Assembly (NCBI RefSeq): GCF_040183065.1
Contig: NC_091117.1
Span: forward strand, 111,889,001 to 111,953,000
DNA from: Periplaneta americana
Taxonomy: Eukaryota > Arthropoda > Insecta > Blattodea > Blattidae
Direction of reading: 5' to 3'
Length of the DNA stretch: 64,000 nt
Numbering within the stretch: the first letter of the stretch is position 1; each line of letters begins with the position of its first letter. Positions 22,050 to 33,499 of this stretch are shown in pieces. Under the pieces are notes generated by a model, which saw only the letters and a program-made list of their open reading frames with translations, was not told the origin of the DNA and ran no database searches. The translations under genes and the position numbers were made by a program.

Positions 22050-23015
22050 CCGGTCGAGGTGGGTTCATCCAAGTGGTGACCGGGGGGTGCAATGGTGGCT
22101 CTCGGCCATTTTTCGTCCTATCACCAACCACCCCTCTTCGTTCCCTCTTCTTTTTCATCACTATTTCTCTCCGCCGGCCGCCATTGCATGCGGAACGCCC
22201 ACCACATCATCACAGCCATTTTCACCTCTCCATCCCCTCTCTTTGTTTTGCCACATCCGCCACCATGACGGGATTTGTTAACAATGCCTGATGAGGCTTC
22301 ATTCTTCTTCCCCTTCTAATTCTTATATCTATTATTAGGTTAAGTTTCTTAGTTTCTTATAACTCCCGTCCCACCAGCGGGGATCTTTCCTATCTCCGTG
22401 GTCCTGTCCCACGGTTTCGAGCGCGACTTCCGACTTGTGTGGCCCGACAGGGCGCCCAGCAACGAAGCAATAGTGGACCCTTCATACTGCCCCTATATGC
22501 AAGTCTAGGTGCGGAGCCCGTACCAGTAGTCATGTACACTCACGTAGAGTCCCAATGGGGGCCCGGAGCGACTTAAGCGTCCCGGTGACCGACTCTGCTC
22601 GCCGGGGCGGATATATCGCTCCGACGTGTTACCGCTGACGTATGGGTATCGCAGTGTAATCAACCACAAGTCCCCTGAAGCTGCGTGCGATCTCGGATTG
22701 CTCCGGCTTTGGGGGGGTAGGTCGGAGTTAGCCGAAGTAGTCTGGCGGTTGTGTTCAGTGTAGAGTGGGGAGCCACGGGCGGTTATTCCCGTGGTAGGGG
22801 CATAAAACTGCGACACGCCTCTGGTGTAAGGCTTGCCATTAGGTGTGTAATGACGAGTTTGAAGGGTAACTTGCGTGAAGTGGGTTGCTTGGGATCGGGC
22901 TGTGGGGAGGTCCTCACGGCCGGCACAGATCGCGAAGAATTCTTAGGTGTCTTTTTCTTCCGCCCACCCGATGGCAGGCTGACGCCGACGGTTCAATAGG
23001 GGGGGGGCAGTCAAA
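22050..23015 (+). other. 5' UTR of the I-like LINE
   Basis: GC-rich relative to the surroundings, with several G and C runs (GGGGGG at about 22,081 and near 23,000). It would hold the internal promoter expected for a full-length LINE, but no specific promoter motif was identified. Open frames here have no gag or pol similarity. Confidence 0.6.
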
Positions 23016-24326
23016 ATGGCCTCTTCGCGCTCCTCTTCCCCTCTAGAAAACAGCAACAAAAGAAAATGAAAATAGTAAAATACAGTACAACTGAAGTTAA
23101 TAAGACGAACACAGCAATGGAATTGGACCCTGAGAAGGTAATACTTAAAGTGCCGCCTCCAAAGTTTATTAGTATTACGTTGGATGGGACGGAAAGAACA
23201 ATGAAAAACATTAGTCTATTTTACGTGAGACGCACGCTCGACGGACTCGTAGGCAAGGTCAGAAATGCAACTCGACTCCGAAATGGCAGTCTCCTTGTTG
23301 AGAATGCATCTGCAAAACAGAGTGAAACACTGTTGAGAGCGAAGTTGCTGGGATCATACCCAATCAGAGTAGCGCGATACACCTCGCTGAACACCACGCG
23401 AGGAGTTGTGCATACGGATTCTCTAGATGGTATGTCCGATGAAGAGATCCAATTAGAGTTGGCGGAACAGTCCGTGTCCAAGGCTTACCGTTTACTGCGT
23501 AAGCGGGACGGACGGACTGAACCCCTGAGCACAGTCTTTCTGACCTTTGAAACGTCTCTCTTGCCAGAATACATCTTTGTCGGGTACGAGCGTGTCCCTG
23601 TGCGTGCGTATGTGCCGAACCCAATGCGGTGCTTTAGGTGCCAACGGTTTGGACATACGCAAAAACGTTGCACTAACAACATCATCTGTGCAAAGTACGG
23701 CGGTTCTGACCATGGGGAATCCCCATGTGCCGGCGCCGAGCACTGTGTGAATTGTTCTGGGGACCACGCTTCTAATTCCAAAAATTGCCCGAAGTATTTG
23801 GTAGAGAAGAATATCCAAGAGCTCCGAGTCCGAGAAAATATTATTTTTTTTTGAGGCGCGTAAGCGTATTCTAGACCAACAAAAAAAGGCGACAGAAAAA
23901 TCTTATTCCTCAGTATTGCAGAAGGCAACAGAGGGAATTGATGCATCCACGCAGACGCCACCTCTCGCAAGTATGCCTGGGAAGCGAATTGAGACCGCGA
24001 CCCAGACATACGTTGACTCTGCGACACAGACTGATGAGTCAGACGACTCGTGTGGGCTGGACATCAGGCCTTACGTACCTAGAAAGATCGCTGCCGTGAC
24101 AGCAGAGAAAGATTCTAGGCCTGGTAGAACACCGGAACGTCGCGATCCTAGTTCGGGTGGCGGATCGAGATCACGCTCTCGTTCACATCCTCGATCAAGA
24201 TCACGATCAGTAGTGCGACTATCTGCAATTGAGTCGCCACAGTCCAAGATTAAGCAGTCGCAGACGAAGGTATTAATTCATAGAAAAGAAAAAAAGAGAA
24301 GATTGCCTGTGAAGCCACCATCATGA
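23016..24326 (+). pseudogene. LINE ORF1: gag-like zinc-knuckle protein
   Basis: The likely start is ATG 23,016 (MASSRSSSPLENSNKRK). A frame change near 23,060 and an opposite one in the T9 run at 23,844-23,852 put the middle in another frame. The middle carries PPPKFISITLDGTERTMKNI and KVRNATRLRNGSLLVENAS, an RRM-like region, then CCHC-type knuckles: CFRCQRFGHTQKRC, then a degenerate CAKYGGSDHGESPC and CVNCSGDHASNSKNC. The C-terminus is Ser/Arg-rich (SRSRSRSHPRSRSRS). The family role is RNA binding and RNP assembly. The stop TGA 24,324-24,326 overlaps the ORF2 ATG. Confidence 0.85.
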
Positions 24327-27300
24327 TTTAGCTCCTCGCGATTACAGATATTGTACAGTGGAATGTGAACGGTGTACGTAGCAGATATACAGAACTACAA
24401 CAATTGATCTATCATGAGAACCCTGCTATTTTATTTCTTTAGGAGACACACCTCCGACCCGAAATCCCCTCGAATATTTCAGGATACAATATTTACCGGT
24501 ACTATCATCTTGCTGGTATTCGGGCCAATGGAGATTGTGCCATCCTACTCCGTCAAAGTATCTTTTCCTCCATCATCAATATTAACACTCCTCATCAATG
24601 TATAGCAGCTAGAATATCTTTATCTAGCGTCCAGTTCTCTATAGTTTGTGTCTATATGCCCCCTGATATACTTTACGCAGTTAATGACGTGGAACACATT
24701 CTATCGCAGGTACCTGCTCCATATTTGTTAGTCGGAGATTTTAATGCATCTCACTACTCTTAGGGCTCTAATTCTGATGATGACAGAGGAAATAAAATAG
24801 CAGAGGTATGTACCCGCCTTAATCTGATCACCCTAAATTCCGGGGAAGCAACACATCTATCCTCGGCTTACGGTACTTTCTCCATGATAGACTTCTCCAT
24901 TTGTAGCCCAGTTTTGTCCACGCATTTCGAATGGTCAGTTATTCATGACCTTCATGGTAGTGACTACTATCCCATTCGAATGCGTATGTCCGCTTTACGT
25001 CCTGCGGAAACTCGGTCTTCAAACTGGGTTATTAAAAAGGCGGACTGGGTCGGATTTTCGGAGTCCATATCATTCGATGATATTGGATATGAAAGTGTGG
25101 ACTCCGTCGTAGAGCACTTTTCAAATATGGTTATTAAGTCTGCGGAATTATCTATCCCCCTGTCGTCCTGCAGGCCAAAACGCTTCCCTGGCACTTGGTG
25201 GACGGACGCCTGTAGAATTGCAATCCGAGACCGCGAACATTCTTTACGCCAATTTTAGCGCCATCCGACCCAAGAAAACTTTGTCCAGTTTAAAAGTCTT
25301 CGAGCCATAGCTCGTCGCACTGTGTGTGATGCTAAGAAGACGTCCTGGACAAATTACGTCAATTCATTGAAAAAGAACGTCCCAGCTAACATCGTGTGGG
25401 ACAAAGTCAGTCGGATAATGGGGATACCTAGTTCTGTAATTCCGGGTCTTCTGAACAACGGCGTAACGACCACCAGTCACATAGAAATTGCAGAGATATT
25501 CGCTCACTCATTTGCACACATAAGCAGCTCAAACAATTATGACCCGGAATTTAAAAAAAAAATTAAGGATACTGCGGAGAAACTAACTCTGAACTTCACA
25601 TCTAATAACACTGAACAATACAATGCACCGTTCACATCCGAGGAGCTGGAGGCGGCACTGGACGCATCCCCTGACACCTCCCCTGGCCCTGATAACATCC
25701 ATAACCGTATGCTTCGCCATCTTCCGCCAGCTGAAAAATCCTTTCTTCTGGCAATGTACAACAAGATCTGGACTGAGGGTGTATTTCCATCTGCTTGGCG
25801 TTCCGCCATTGTAATCCCAGTCCAGAAACCAGGAAAGGATCCTTCTTTACCTGGCAGTTATAGGCCAATTTGTCTTACCAGCTGCGTATGCAAGGTTATG
25901 GAAAAGATGATAAGCAAACGCCTGATGTGGGTACTCGAATCGCAAAACCGATTATCTAATATCCAATGTGGGTTTCGTAAGCACAGATCAGCCGCAGACC
26001 ATCTTGTTCGTCTAGAGACCGCCATTAGAGATGCTTTCCTCAAGAAGGAACATCTTGTGGCATTCTTCTTTGATCTAGAAAAGGCTTACGATACCACATG
26101 GCGATATGGCAATCTACAAACTCTGCATGATTGGGGACTTCGTGGCAGTCTACCAACATTTATTGCGAAATTCATGGCAGAGTGGTATTTCCGAGTTCGA
26201 GTAGGCACCACACTTTCTAACGAACATCTCCAAGAAAATGGCGTTCCGCAGGGGTCTGTATTAAGTGTTCTTCTTTTCTTTATTGCGATCAATGGAATTG
26301 CCCACTGTGTGGGTGGCTGAGTATCTTCTCTCTTGTACGTTGATGACTTCAGTCTATTTTACAGCTCCCGATAACTTCCATCTATCGGTCGACAGTTGCA
26401 ACTGGTCATCAACATACTATCAGAGTTGGCTGTTAGCAATGGCTTTAAATTCTCCACTCAGAAGACGCAGTGTGTCCACTTTTACAACCAACGTGGACTA
26501 CATCCACATCCTGAACTGCGTCTTAATGGAGTGGAGTTGCAATATACAGACACTGCGAAATTTTTGGGCTTTATCTTTGATTATAAATTAACGTGGGAGG
26601 CGCATATACGTGATTTGAGAAGGCGTTGCGAGAAATCCTTAAACATTTTACGCCTTTTGGCAGGGGTTCGCTGGGGTACAGACCGTACAGTGCTTTTACG
26701 TCTTTACCGAGATCTTATACTATCAAAGCTGGATTATGGCTGTTTTATTTATGGCTCAGCAAATAAATCTAAATTACGTCTTTTAGATACTATCCATCAC
26801 CATGGGATACGACTTTATACAGGGGCTTTCCGAACTAGTCTGTATTGTGAAGCAGGAGAACCATCACTGTATCGGCGACGTAATGTGTTGTTGTGCTCAT
26901 ATGCTGTTAAGCTCCGCTCGCAGCCTGAGCACAATTCTTACGACTCTTTCCATCATTCGTCTCTTTACGGCCGATACAGTGAAAATCCACGGAGACTTCG
27001 TCCAGCAGGTGTGCGGTTTCGTGAACTGCTCTCTGAGCTGGATATACATCTACCATCAGTTCGCGCACTGGAGTATACCACCACTCCACCGTGGATTATG
27101 CGACATCCCATGTTTGATGTAAGTCTTAACCGCTGTTTTAAGAATTTTACACCAGCTTTTGTTTATAGACTTCCTTTTAGTGAACTTTTATCCCGATATC
27201 CAAATCATTCATTAGTTTTTACTGACGGATCCCGGATAAATGATTGTGTTGGTTGTTCCTTCGTTACAAATGGAGAGATATTTAAATACAGACTAAGCCA

Positions 27301-28017
27301 ATATACTAGTGTTTTTACTGTTGAACTCTATGCTTTTTACAGAGTTTTATTGTTTTTAATTAGGCAACCTCGGGGCAGATTCCTTATCTGTTCGGACTCT
27401 TTAAGTGCCATCCAGTCCTTGCAGTCTTTTAATTGTGATGGTCCACTTGTCTTAAGAACTCAGCAGCTGTTTCATACTCTCCTTTGCTCTGATTATGAGA
27501 TTGGAGTAGTGTGGATTCCTGGTCATGTAGGTATTCCAGGAAATGAGGTTGCGGAAGCTGCAGCCAGGGCTGGTGCACTGAATGGCTCTCTGGTATATTG
27601 GCGCGAGAAGTGGCAGGATATTCGAAACTACTTGAAATATAAAATTTGGTGGCAATGGGAAGGAGAATGGTCTGCACAAGAGGGAAACAAATTACGAAAT
27701 ATAAAGAATACTGTTCGAGTTTGGGATTCGTCTACAAGAGCGTCGCGACACGAGGAGGTTTTACTCACCCGGTTGAGGATTGGCCATTGTCATCTGACAC
27801 ACGGCCATCTCCTACGTGGCGAACCTCAGCCGGAGTGCAATATGTGCCATGTTCCACTTACGGTGGAACACTTTTTATTGCGTTGCAGGTAATATGACCA
27901 TGCACGGAGGCAATATGGAATTCGGCCGACATTATGTGACGTTCTTGGAAATAATTTTAATTGTACAAATGCAGTTCTGAGATTTTTATCAAATGCAGGT
28001 TTGGATAAGGTGATTTA
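24323..28017 (+). pseudogene. LINE ORF2: endonuclease, reverse transcriptase, RNase H
   Basis: A single frame runs from ATG 24,323 to TAG near 28,017 with no frameshift. It is interrupted only by stops: codon 3, about 24,437 (FL-stop-ETHL, probably Gln), about 24,762 (HYS-stop-GSN, probably Trp), 25,256, 26,318, about 26,372 and about 27,893. Domains: APE-type endonuclease (IVQWNVNGVRSR, ETHL, VGDFNASH, MIDFSI, HGSDYYPI); RT (SPGPDNIHNRML, SYRPICLTSC, FFDLEKAYDTTW, ENGVPQGSVLS, LLYVDDFSLFY with catalytic YVDD, KFLGFIFDYKLTW); RNase H (FTDGSRIND, VELYAFY, CSDSLSAIQ, IPGHVGIPGNEVAEAAAR); and a CNMCHVPLTVEHFLLRC Cys/His motif. Inactive as read, but all catalytic motifs are visible. Confidence 0.9.
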
Positions 28018-28381
28018 GTTTTTTATTGATCCGTTTTACTTATCCTCCGGACCCTTTACATCCGGAGGTTACATTTGTTGTTTTATATTTGATTTTACAT
28101 TGTTGACATTTCGGACTTTATACATCCGAATATTTTATAACATTTTATGGTTTTAAAATATGATTCACAAGTTATCTCTGGTGGCCTTAGTTTTATTGTT
28201 CTATTTGTTCGTTTTGAATACCACATAGTGTGGTAGAATTGCTCACTTTTATGATTCTGTAGAAATTACCTTATGTATACTGCATTTGTGTGCCTCGTTT
28301 TATCGTGACAACGCTTTTTAGTTCTTTTAGCACTCTGATTATGATATTATTTATGTCTTTGTTATATTAAGAATTTTAGAT

Positions 28382-28417
28382 AAGGGCGCAAATAGCCATA
28401 GTAGTTGAAGCGCCCTT
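28382..28417 (+). other. 3'-terminal stem-loop of the I-like LINE
   Basis: Perfect 8-bp stem AAGGGCGC (28,382-28,389) / GCGCCCTT (28,410-28,417) with a 20-nt loop, ten bases before the (CTA)n tail. Such 3' hairpins are candidate recognition sites for the element's own RT; that role is inference. Confidence 0.7.
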
Positions 28418-28425
28418 CTTAAACC

Positions 28426-28480
<55 letters not shown>
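28426..28480 (+). repeat. (CTA)n tail of the I-like LINE
   Basis: About 18 CTA units forming the 3' tail, immediately followed by the 12-bp target duplication. The minus-strand poly-Val reading is an artefact of this tail. Confidence 0.9.
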
Positions 28481-28481
<1 letters not shown>

Positions 28482-28492
28482 GTCACCAACTG

Positions 28493-29455
28493 AGTGTAGT
28501 TATCATCTCTTTTGTTGTCTAAAAATCCATGAAAAACTACGTTGAAGGCTTCCCAAACTTCCTTTTCTTTCCCCTCCAAAACTTGGTCAATTGCAGGATC
28601 CTTTACAAGTTCTCGAATTTGTGGCCCGACAAAAATACCTTCTTTAACTTTGGCATCATTTAATTTCGGAAATTTCTCTCTTACGTACTTGAAGTCCTGT
28701 CCTTCTTGGTTCATACCTGTGACAAAAATTTTTATCAAACCCAGCTTAATATCAGGGGTGGAAGAAGAACATCTTTTGGGTCTACTAGAGGCTCGGCAAC
28801 AACATTTTTCTCGCTAGGGTTTGATTTCTTGCAAGACAGTCTGCCTGAATATAATGTGATTTCCTGTCCCTGCTGTCCCACATACATAAAAAGCAGCAAT
28901 ATTTTGTGTATCCCAGTTGCATTCCTAAGAGTACAGCAATGACTTTAGATCACCACAGATTTTTCTCTTGTGTTCATGATATTTGATTGAGTCGAATAGG
29001 GCTGTCATATTTGCATAAGTCTCCTTCATATGAACTCCATGACCAACAGGAATAGAAAGAAGACGGTTGCCATTGTGAAGTAATACAGGTTTCAAACTAA
29101 GCTTGGAGGAGTCTATGAATAGCCTCCATTCAGTTGAATCATGGTTCAAATTCAAACATTTCATCAAGCCATTAATGTCGCAGCGAACAAGATTAAAGGA
29201 AGAGATCCCTGTGACGTTGTCTGTACTGTGAGACCCTGACATCACGTTCGAGAAGATTCCATTGCTATAGTCTAGACGCTAGAATTTCTGCCTTCTCCTT
29301 TGACAAGTCAAGATCTCTGATGAGATCACTCAATTCCGCTTAACTCAGTCTGTGCGGTTTATCATCTTTTTTCCTCAAAATCAGGGTCATGGGATGTGGA
29401 AGGCTGGTTGGGTTCTTTTTCTTGTTCCATACTGTCTTCATTTTATACTTCAAAC
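28493..29455 (-). pseudogene. 5' piece of an uncharacterised repetitive gene, split by two insertions
   Basis: Minus-strand segments in order: MEQEKEPNQPSTSHDPDFEE, HRLS-stop-AELSDLIRDLDLSKEK, VTGISSFNLVRCDINGLMKC, EWRLFIDSSKLSLKPVLLHN, KRKICGDLKSLL, LGMQLGYTKYCCFLCMWDSR followed by DRKSHYIQ, then IKIFVTGMNQEGQDFKYVRE, KEGIFVGPQIREL and DNKRDDNYTQLVT. It continues at 21,991-22,049 and 17,024-17,332, giving a predicted chain of roughly 430 residues. Several frame changes and stops are present. I recognise the wording as a high-copy unnamed family in insects and cnidarians, probably transposon-encoded, but know no function. The Cys-rich CCFLCxW motif could bind metal. Confidence 0.75.
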
Positions 29456-30100
29456 ACACAATTTTCGTGGCATTTTTACAAATTTTACACTTTAAAAACA
29501 CTTCCAAACCAGAAATTTTGCATTAATTACACCAGAAACAATATTAAATTCACAGTCACAGCAACAATATCTATGTTTGTAACTTACAAACAGCTGAAGA
29601 ACATTTGTGTTTTGTTATTTGACAGATGTGCCAACTCGTAAAACAAAATTTCCCCCAAATTTCCCCCAAACTGAAAATGTTAACTCTAAAAACTGAAATG
29701 TCACTTTATCTCCAAAGCAAGAGCTAATCTGTCATTTTTATAGTGATTTTTTAATTCAGCAGGTGGAAATACATAAGAATTAGCTATTTTTGAGCCCGAA
29801 ACATTTTCATTGTTGACCAGTGTTATGGTTTCAGTAGTAGCTGTGTGATGGGTGGGGTGATGTCAGAGTAAGCGCATTTTTCTGACTTTGAAGTCGTACG
29901 TGGGCATCAAGCGCTAGGTATGGAAGGAGGAAGAATTGTGCATATGAATAAGCAGCCTGTTGAATTAAGAAAACAGTGGTGCACAAGCTTCAAACGGAAC
30001 GTGAAATTTTGTGTCGTTATTTTTGTATGATTTCTTTCTGTTTGATATTATCTATAGTGTTTGTAAAACAAAAGTACCAACATCAATTTCTTCATTATTC
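29456..30100. other. spacer, no gene recognised
   Basis: AT-rich. It may include the 5' flank of the preceding pseudogene. A short duplicated AAATTTCCCCC motif at about 29,647-29,668 is the only visible structure. Confidence 0.4.
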
Positions 30101-31717
30101 ATCTACACTATACAGAACTGGAAGAGGTTATAACACACAGAAATAAAATAATAACAGAAATAAGCCAGAACATAAAAAAGACACAATAAACTAGCAATGC
30201 TAAAGACATAACAAATAACAATATACAACACAAAACACAAATTCCACCCAAGAATATTCAACACAAGCAAGATAACACTCAACCACAACGAAACTAGGCT
30301 ACAAGAAAAAGGTTTAAACCAGAACATACGCCAAAACAATACAGGAACAAGACAACAAACGCAAACTATCATAAACACAGAAACAGCAATACAAAACACA
30401 CAAAGTCAGCATCACGAATACATAAGACACGACATAATGAGAAATAAACAAAGTAAATAAACCCACAACAAACACACAAGAACATAAAACAATACACACC
30501 TTGCACACAAAACGACAAGAACATAGCCTAACTTTCATCAAAGCAGATAAAGGAAATTGCACAGTTATCCTACACAAACAAGACATACACAATAAAATAG
30601 AAACATATTCCAAGAAGAACATCACAGAACTAAAAAACGACCCGACAACACACTACCACAACATAATAAAACAGAGTAAACAAAAATAAACACACAATTC
30701 CAAACAACATGAAACAACAACTAAAACCAATCAAACCAGAAGCTCCTAAACAAAACGCAATACCGAAAATACATAAAGAAAATATACTCATCTGACCATT
30801 AGTCAATCATCGAAGTGCATAGGTTGCGGGTTCGATCCCGGGCCAGGTCGATGGCAATTAAATGTGCTTAAATGCGACAGGTTCGTGTCAGTAGATTTAC
30901 TGGCATGTAGAAGAACTCCTGCGGGACAAAATTACGGCACATCCGGCTACGCTGATATAACCTCTGTAGTTGCGAGCGTCGTTTAATAAAACATAACATA
31001 ACATCGAAATGCACCAACACAAAAACTAGCCACATATTACATAACTTAGACAAAATCATAAGAAACAACATAAAATTTGAAAAACAGACAACAATAAAAT
31101 ACAACATAGACCTAGTGAATAAAATAAAAGACAAACATATCCCACACAGTACAACATTAGCAACTTTCGACATAACTAACCTATAGACAAACATACCCAT
31201 AAAAGATACGCTACAGATACTAGAACAAATGCTCAAAAACAACAACACATCACAAGAACACATTAAAGAAATCATACACATCACAGACATTATCACAAAA
31301 CAAAATTACTTCATATGCAATAACAAATATTACACCCAAACCGAAGGCCTACCCAAGGGATCACCCATATCCAGCACACTAGCAGAAACACTCATACACA
31401 TCATAGAACAGACATACATACTAAACAAATACAACAACAAACACGGAGACATCATATATTGGCACAGATACGTAGATGACATACTCATACTATACAAAAG
31501 AAACAAAAGACAGATCCAAAACCTGCATCAACACATAAACAAAATACACCCAAAGCTACACTACATATTAGAAATTGAAAACAACAAAGTCATAAATTTT
31601 CTAGACATCACAATAACAAAAGTCGACAACAAACACACATTCGAAGTTTACAGAAAACTCACAACAAGAACAACAACAACAACACACATACACAACACAT
31701 CCAACCACCCAACAGGA
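30101..31717 (+). pseudogene. Penelope-like element: N-terminal region and reverse transcriptase
   Basis: Plus-strand frames encode LTFIKADKGNCTVILHKQDI (start of the PLE RT core), then the region interrupted by a SINE at 30,819-31,001, then TLATFDITNL-stop-TNIP (motif A), GLPKGSPISSTLAETL (motif B), WHRYVDDILILYK (catalytic YVDD), VINFLDITITKVDNKHTFEV and YRKLT. Composition is strikingly A- and C-rich on the sense strand. The reading ends abruptly at HIHNTSNHPT near 31,717 where the L1/Tx1-like LINE begins, so no GIY-YIG domain follows. Stops and small indels make it a pseudogene. Confidence 0.85.
30808..31012 (+). mobile_element. tRNA-derived SINE, family C, 5'-truncated copy
   Basis: It starts at the B box (GGTTCGATCCCGGG), lacking the A-box half, and continues into a body shared with the complete copy at 56.9 kb (GGCATGTAGAAGAACTCCTG, GATATAACCTCTG, GCGAGCGTCGTTTAATAAA). 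Near-identical 11-bp flanks ATCGAAGTGCA (30,808-30,818) and ATCGAAATGCA (31,002-31,012) are the target duplication in the Penelope-like RT. Confidence 0.8.
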
Positions 31718-31814
31718 GTCGCTGTTTGGCAGCCGTAGCGGAAGGTTGTTGCGAGGAGCTTAGCTGGTCTCTATGGTTTGATTACATCAGTGAGTGTCTA
31801 TTCTACTAGGTACA

Positions 31815-33218
31815 ATGAATAACATAACCAAGCCTATCCGTACCAATACAATACAAGTGATGTTTAATAAAGAAGATCCAAGGCTATCTGCTGTGGAAAT
31901 TCATACGTGGTTGGATGAGAAGATTAAGGTACGTGAAAGTGATATACAAACTTTGCAATTGGTCGCGAAACAGTATGCAGTATATATAAAATTTAAGTCT
32001 GCCGTCCTTTACGAACAATATTTACAAAAACATAGTGATGAATCAAACTTCGAATTAATGAATGGTACAACAGTTAGCGTCAGTATAGGTCCAGCAGAAC
32101 AAGATTATGTCGCAGTGAGAGTAATGAATGTACCTCCGGAAATATCTAACGAGTGGATGAAAAATGTACTCACAAACTATGGCAAAATACACAGTATTGA
32201 AAATGAAAGATGGTCTTCACGGCATGGATTTCAAGTTGAAACCGGAATTAGGATAGTGAAAATGTCAATGGACAAACATATTCCAGTTACGTTACTGATA
32301 GCAAACTATGAGGCATAAATATCGTATCATGGGCAAAAACAGACGTGTTTTCTATGTGGTAGTACTGAGCATTTAAAATACAACTGCGCGAATCGTTTTG
32401 TAAGAAACATTCCGACAGCACCGCGTACTCGACTGTTGATGAGTGATTTATTTCAAGAGCCACATGATTCGTCGAAAAATCGTAACACGAAGTCTTCGAT
32501 GTCAACAACCAACGCTGACATCAACACACAGATTGTGCAATCAATACATGTAACAAATAATATTGATGCGGTGAACAATACTTTTGGAACACATATTTTA
32601 CAGGGGAGCACAATGCAGGTTCCGACCGGCAATGAGAAAATAGATGTCATTGATGGAACTAACGAACGAGAAAAGAGTATGCAGCTTAAAACGATCAGCG
32701 ATTATGAAGTCTGTAATATTCCGAATAGCAAGAGGGAAGATGAATGGCAGCAGCAATCTCAAACAACATCTAAGAAATCCAGTTTGGTTTCTGATTCGGA
32801 AACTGAAACAGATGAAGAAGGGATAGATATCGGACTGCACTTTCAACCAGAAAAGAGACTACGCATGGATCATGGAGTGATTACACCGGAATGTCCGTCC
32901 TACGATGGATGTCCAACCGACCGAAACGAGCAGAATGCTGGAATATGGCGTACAGATGGTGATGTGGTGTTGCAGACAGATAAAGAATTTAATAGTTCAG
33001 TGGCTGCGGAAGAAAATTCCGTGCTTAACGAATCCCCCAGAGAGAGGCCGTCAAATTGGAATGACGAGATGGCTGATGAAGTTGACGACGAAGAACATAC
33101 AACACCAACTGTAATGGTAGAACAAGGTAGTTCTAAAACAAGATCTCAACGTAATACCCGAATACACCCTTATCGAGGAGAGAAGAGTAAATTTGGTTTT
33201 CCATCAATACTAAAGTAA
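31815..33218 (+). pseudogene. LINE ORF1 with CCHC zinc knuckle, one stop
   Basis: Reading from ATG 31,815 the frame is open to TAA 33,216-33,218 except for one TAA at 32,316-32,318 (YEA-stop-ISYHG), which could be a C-to-T change of a Gln codon. Length about 467 codons. An RRM-like N-terminal half (VAVRVMNVPPEISNEWMKNV) precedes the knuckle CFLCGSTEHLKYNC (CX2CX4HX4C), followed by an acidic, disordered C-terminus with DSETETDEEG. The expected role is RNA chaperone of the retrotransposon RNP. Confidence 0.85.
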
Positions 33219-33499
33219 TGAGACAACTCCGAATATATTATAGGACTGCGTTGCTTACGTGTGTACCTGCCATTATGGTATTAGTAGCCATTGTTAACTT
33301 TTTGTTATTCTACGGCACCTACGAAACTTGCAGCATTCCAATCTTTTCTGTATAGCTAAGATATTGATGTACTCTTTTTACAAGAAGTTTCCATTATAGA
33401 TTTTTCTGTTATAAACAACTATAATGCATATGTGAATACAGGAGTGGACAACTTAGGAAATTTTTGTTGAATACTATGTATAACCTTTTCTGTACTATG

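Larger units (their letters stand above)
22038..28492 (+). mobile_element. full-length I-like non-LTR retrotransposon
   Basis: The element 22,050-28,480 is flanked by the 12-bp duplication TGTCACCAACTG (22,038-22,049 and 28,481-28,492). Order: 5' UTR of about 965 bp, ORF1 (zinc-knuckle gag-like), ORF2 (endonuclease, RT, RNase H), 3' UTR of about 360 bp with a terminal hairpin, and a (CTA)n tail. The RT wording (EKAYDTTWRYGNLQTLHDWG, LRGSLPTFI) and the RNase H suggest the I group. It inserted into the minus-strand uncharacterised coding sequence. Decay is by stop codons and few indels, so the copy is old but structurally complete. Confidence 0.9.

Noticed and set aside
22073..22999. Pro/Ser-rich open frames upstream of LINE ORF1
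   Set aside because: They lie in the GC-rich 5' UTR, overlap each other on both strands and resemble no gag domain.
28376..28500. Poly-valine extension on the minus-strand frame
   Set aside because: It is the (CTA)n tail of the I-like LINE read on the other strand, not part of the pseudogene.
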